From an uncultured Eubacterium sp. (lineage in GTDB: Bacteria; Bacillota; Clostridia; Lachnospirales; Lachnospiraceae), in NCBI GenBank assembly GCA_910579145.1, contig CAJTTQ010000014.1, positions 1 to 22,384 on the forward strand: a DNA stretch of 22,384 nucleotides. Direction: 5' to 3'. The translations under genes were made by a program, and so were the position numbers. The notes under the pieces were generated by a model that saw only the letters and a program-made list of their open reading frames with translations, did not search any database and was not told the origin of the DNA. Positions 20,790-22,384 of the stretch are shown here, piece by piece; the first letter of the stretch is position 1; each line of letters begins with the position of its first letter.

Positions 20790-21551
20790 TTATGAATAAA
20801 ATATGGAAAATCTTTGTCTTTCCTGCTCCTGCTGCTTTTTCTGCATGATCAGCTGGTATGATTGAAGTAGTTTCTGTTTGTTCAACTCAGATGCTACTTT
20901 CGCGATGTCAGCGTCTTCCAGCCTGCTTACAGCAGATGTGAGATTGATAGAAGCCTGTGAGTTATACGAAATGGTATAGTCCAAAGCGTTACTCTGTGCT
21001 CCGATGACACTGCGATTGGAAGATACCTTACTAAGCGCATCGTCAATCGTCTGAATGGAGAAATCTCCGGTAACATCAAAATCTTCGATGCCGAGTGCTT
21101 TCAGAGTGGAATCCCCAATGTTCAGCATCATCCCGGAACCGTTTGGCCCCGATGCGATAAAGCCATCCTGATAAGAGCCATCTAAAAGATTTTTCTTATT
21201 AAATTCTGTATTATTGGCGATGTCTGAGATTCCCTGCTTTAGCTGTTCTACTTCATCCTGGATCATCTGCCGGTCTTCATCGGATAGGATAGCGGTATTT
21301 GATGCCTGTACAGCGAGTTCACGAATTCGCTGGAGATTATCCGCAATGCCGCCCATCGCTCCATCCGCTACGTTCAGAAGGGATCTGCCATCCTCAGCGT
21401 TTCGCTGCCCCATGTTCAATCCATTGATCTGCGCATTTTCTTTTTCGGCAATCGCCAGTTCCGACGCACCATCCGCTGCGCTTTGAAGTTTGACACCGCT
21501 GGCGATCTGACTGTAATAGCTGCTTCCAGATACATTTGAAATACTGCTCAT
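20790..21551 (-). CDS. Short orphan flagellin-like protein
   Basis: The 253-residue product has both conserved flagellin ends but almost no variable middle. ATG 21551 has AAGGAGGGA eight bases upstream. The N-terminal part has SGVKLQSAADGASELAIAEK (18-37), INGLNMGQRNAEDG (42-55) and LQRIRELAVQASN (73-85), matching flagellin D1. It lacks the usual first helix: only about 17 residues precede the SG.K..SAAD motif, where flagellins have about 35. The C-terminal part has IDDALSKVSSNRSVIGA and SRLEDADIAKVASEL. It ends in KKQQEQERQRFSIFYS instead of the usual Ala/Gln-rich helix ending in LL. Such a protein may not form normal filaments. No flagellar export or hook genes are in view. It could be a minor flagellin, a secreted flagellin homologue or a filament-like structure of another kind. 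Confidence 0.8.
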   Translation of the reverse strand: MSSISNVSGSSYYSQIASGVKLQSAADGASELAIAEKENAQINGLNMGQRNAEDGRSLLNVADGAMGGIADNLQRIRELAVQASNTAILSDEDRQMIQDEVEQLKQGISDIANNTEFNKKNLLDGSYQDGFIASGPNGSGMMLNIGDSTLKALGIEDFDVTGDFSIQTIDDALSKVSSNRSVIGAQSNALDYTISYNSQASINLTSAVSRLEDADIAKVASELNKQKLLQSYQLIMQKKQQEQERQRFSIFYS

Positions 21552-21601
21552 TTCGTTTCCCTCCTTTCTTTCCCAATAAATATTCTTTTTGATTATTCTT
21601 A

Positions 21602-21630
21602 AGTATAGCACAATTTTCCATAAATGGAAA
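21602..21630 (-). promoter_or_regulatory. Promoter of the flagellin-like gene
   Basis: Minus-strand -35 TTTCCA (21630-21625), 17-base spacer, -10 TATACT (21607-21602) preceded by TGC, an extended -10. It is sigma-A type rather than the sigma-28 type common for flagellins. Confidence 0.6.
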
Positions 21631-21659
21631 GGGAAAAAGAAATTTTTTCTAAAAATTTT

Positions 21660-22187
21660 TCAAGAAGTTTTCTTGGGTTGAGCATACGCCATTCTGCACA
21701 GTGACCAGTCCAGGGTGGAGCTTTTTACTTTATCTGCAAAATGCCAGAGATTATCGACAAGCCTTATTTCAACATTCCTTTTTATCAATTCAGAAAACAG
21801 ATCAGAAAACTCATATATAGCAAGTGGAGTCTGCTTTTTTGTGGCGACATGATATCCAGCGGCTGCGTCCTGCAAAGTAAAATCGGCTGGGTCAAATTCA
21901 TATATGTATAACGTAGTAGATTTCACGATGTCATACCATTTATGCTCAAGCAGGAGGCCGTGTGAAGCGGAAGGGGTAGAAAAGAAATCCGTTTTATCCT
22001 GTTCAGTTGTTTCCTGCCCTATATGATAACCGACGCGTGGACAATTTCTTGGTGTTAAAAAATTAGAGAGATGAAAATCATCAATCGCCCAAACCAGTCC
22101 GACATTTTTATCTAAATCGTTTCGGTCGGGTATTCTCGGTTCAAATTCAATGATATCGGGTTGTTCACTCACATGAAAAAGTCTCAT
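21660..22187 (-). CDS. Conserved hypothetical protein (DUF6886-like)
   Basis: A 175-residue soluble protein of unknown function. It starts MRLFHVSEQPDI and contains VGLVWAIDD, NFLTPRNCPRVGYHIG, LYIYEFDPADF, LVDNLWHF and SLCRMAYAQP. From memory this is the family now called DUF6886, common in Firmicutes; the name is less certain than the conservation. No signal peptide or membrane helix is seen. ATG 22187 has AAGGAGG five bases upstream. It may be cotranscribed with the flagellin-like gene downstream, but that gene has its own promoter; only a weak 6-bp hairpin (CAAGAA/TTCTTG) lies at its end. Confidence 0.75.
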   Translation of the reverse strand: MRLFHVSEQPDIIEFEPRIPDRNDLDKNVGLVWAIDDFHLSNFLTPRNCPRVGYHIGQETTEQDKTDFFSTPSASHGLLLEHKWYDIVKSTTLYIYEFDPADFTLQDAAAGYHVATKKQTPLAIYEFSDLFSELIKRNVEIRLVDNLWHFADKVKSSTLDWSLCRMAYAQPKKTS

Positions 22188-22219
22188 GGATGCCTCCTTG
22201 TTTGGTGGGATTTAATAAC

Positions 22220-22249
22220 ATTTTAACACATGAGGGGGATGGTTCGCAA
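22220..22249 (-). promoter_or_regulatory. Promoter of the DUF6886-like gene
   Basis: Minus-strand -35 TTGCGA (22249-22244), 18-base spacer, -10 TAAAAT (22225-22220) with TGT ahead, an extended -10. Confidence 0.5.
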
Positions 22250-22313
22250 CGGAAACGATGTGGATAGGCAGAAAAAGGAGTGGGAGTATTTCTCTGGCGG
22301 TACAAAAAAGGCC

Positions 22314-22342
22314 TCGACTGTTTATAAGAATTATGGTAGAAT
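22314..22342 (+). promoter_or_regulatory. Divergent promoter for a gene beyond the window
   Basis: -35 TCGACT (22314-22319), 17-base spacer, -10 TAGAAT (22337-22342) preceded by TGG, an extended -10. No start codon with a ribosome binding site is seen before the window ends. Confidence 0.45.
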
Positions 22343-22384
22343 GGGAAGAAAATACAAAACTCGTAACGATATAAGTGCAGAGTG

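Overview
The window looks like chromosomal DNA of an anaerobic Firmicute of class Clostridia, most probably Lachnospiraceae. The reasons are its gene content (a TIGR03905-type TSCPD protein, a QueT transporter, a DUF1292 protein, paired AtpZ/AtpI in front of the ATP synthase genes), strong AGGAGG-type ribosome binding sites, TTG starts and sigma-A-like promoters with extended -10 (TGnTATAAT) boxes. This placement rests on recall of protein families, not on a database search.

Layout. (1) 1-3152, minus strand: the 5' part of a membrane-anchored protein cut by the window edge; a vanY-like D,D-carboxypeptidase plus plsC-like acyltransferase operon; and a TSCPD-protein plus queT operon with a preQ1-I-like riboswitch between its two genes. 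(2) 3403-3753: a small acidic DUF1292 protein, convergent with (3) a polyprenyl-phosphate sugar phosphotransferase at 3773-5206 (minus). (4) 5207-5599: a 393-base divergent gap, about half of it a dense self-complementary element (5237-5441) with four tiled hairpins and a closing stem. (5) 5600-8720: an HtrA-type membrane serine protease and a divergent ClpX-like unfoldase. (6) 8802-11680: tsaC/ywlC, a YwlE-like low-molecular-weight phosphatase homologue that has lost its catalytic residues, rpiB and proC. (7) 11708-19188: a complete F-type ATP synthase operon (atpZ, atpI, B, E, F, H, A, G, D, C). Its c subunit carries the residue pattern of Na+-binding rings, and a hairpin cluster sits between atpB and atpE. 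(8) 19392-20651: a chemoreceptor, convergent across a 20-bp-stem terminator with a short orphan flagellin-like gene (minus); then a conserved hypothetical gene (minus) and a divergent promoter reading out of the window.

How it fits together. tsaC - ywlE-like - rpiB - atp recalls the Bacillus subtilis ywlC-ywlD-ywlE-ywlF ... atp neighbourhood. I see no convincing terminator from the promoter at 8733 to the terminator at 19201, so a long transcription unit of about 10 kb is possible. The candidates I find least explained are the two multi-hairpin modules (5237-5441 and 13185-13303), the inactivated phosphatase homologue, the ClpX paralogue lacking a recognisable RKH loop, and the orphan flagellin-like protein. 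No tRNA, rRNA, CRISPR array, transposase or prophage gene was seen.
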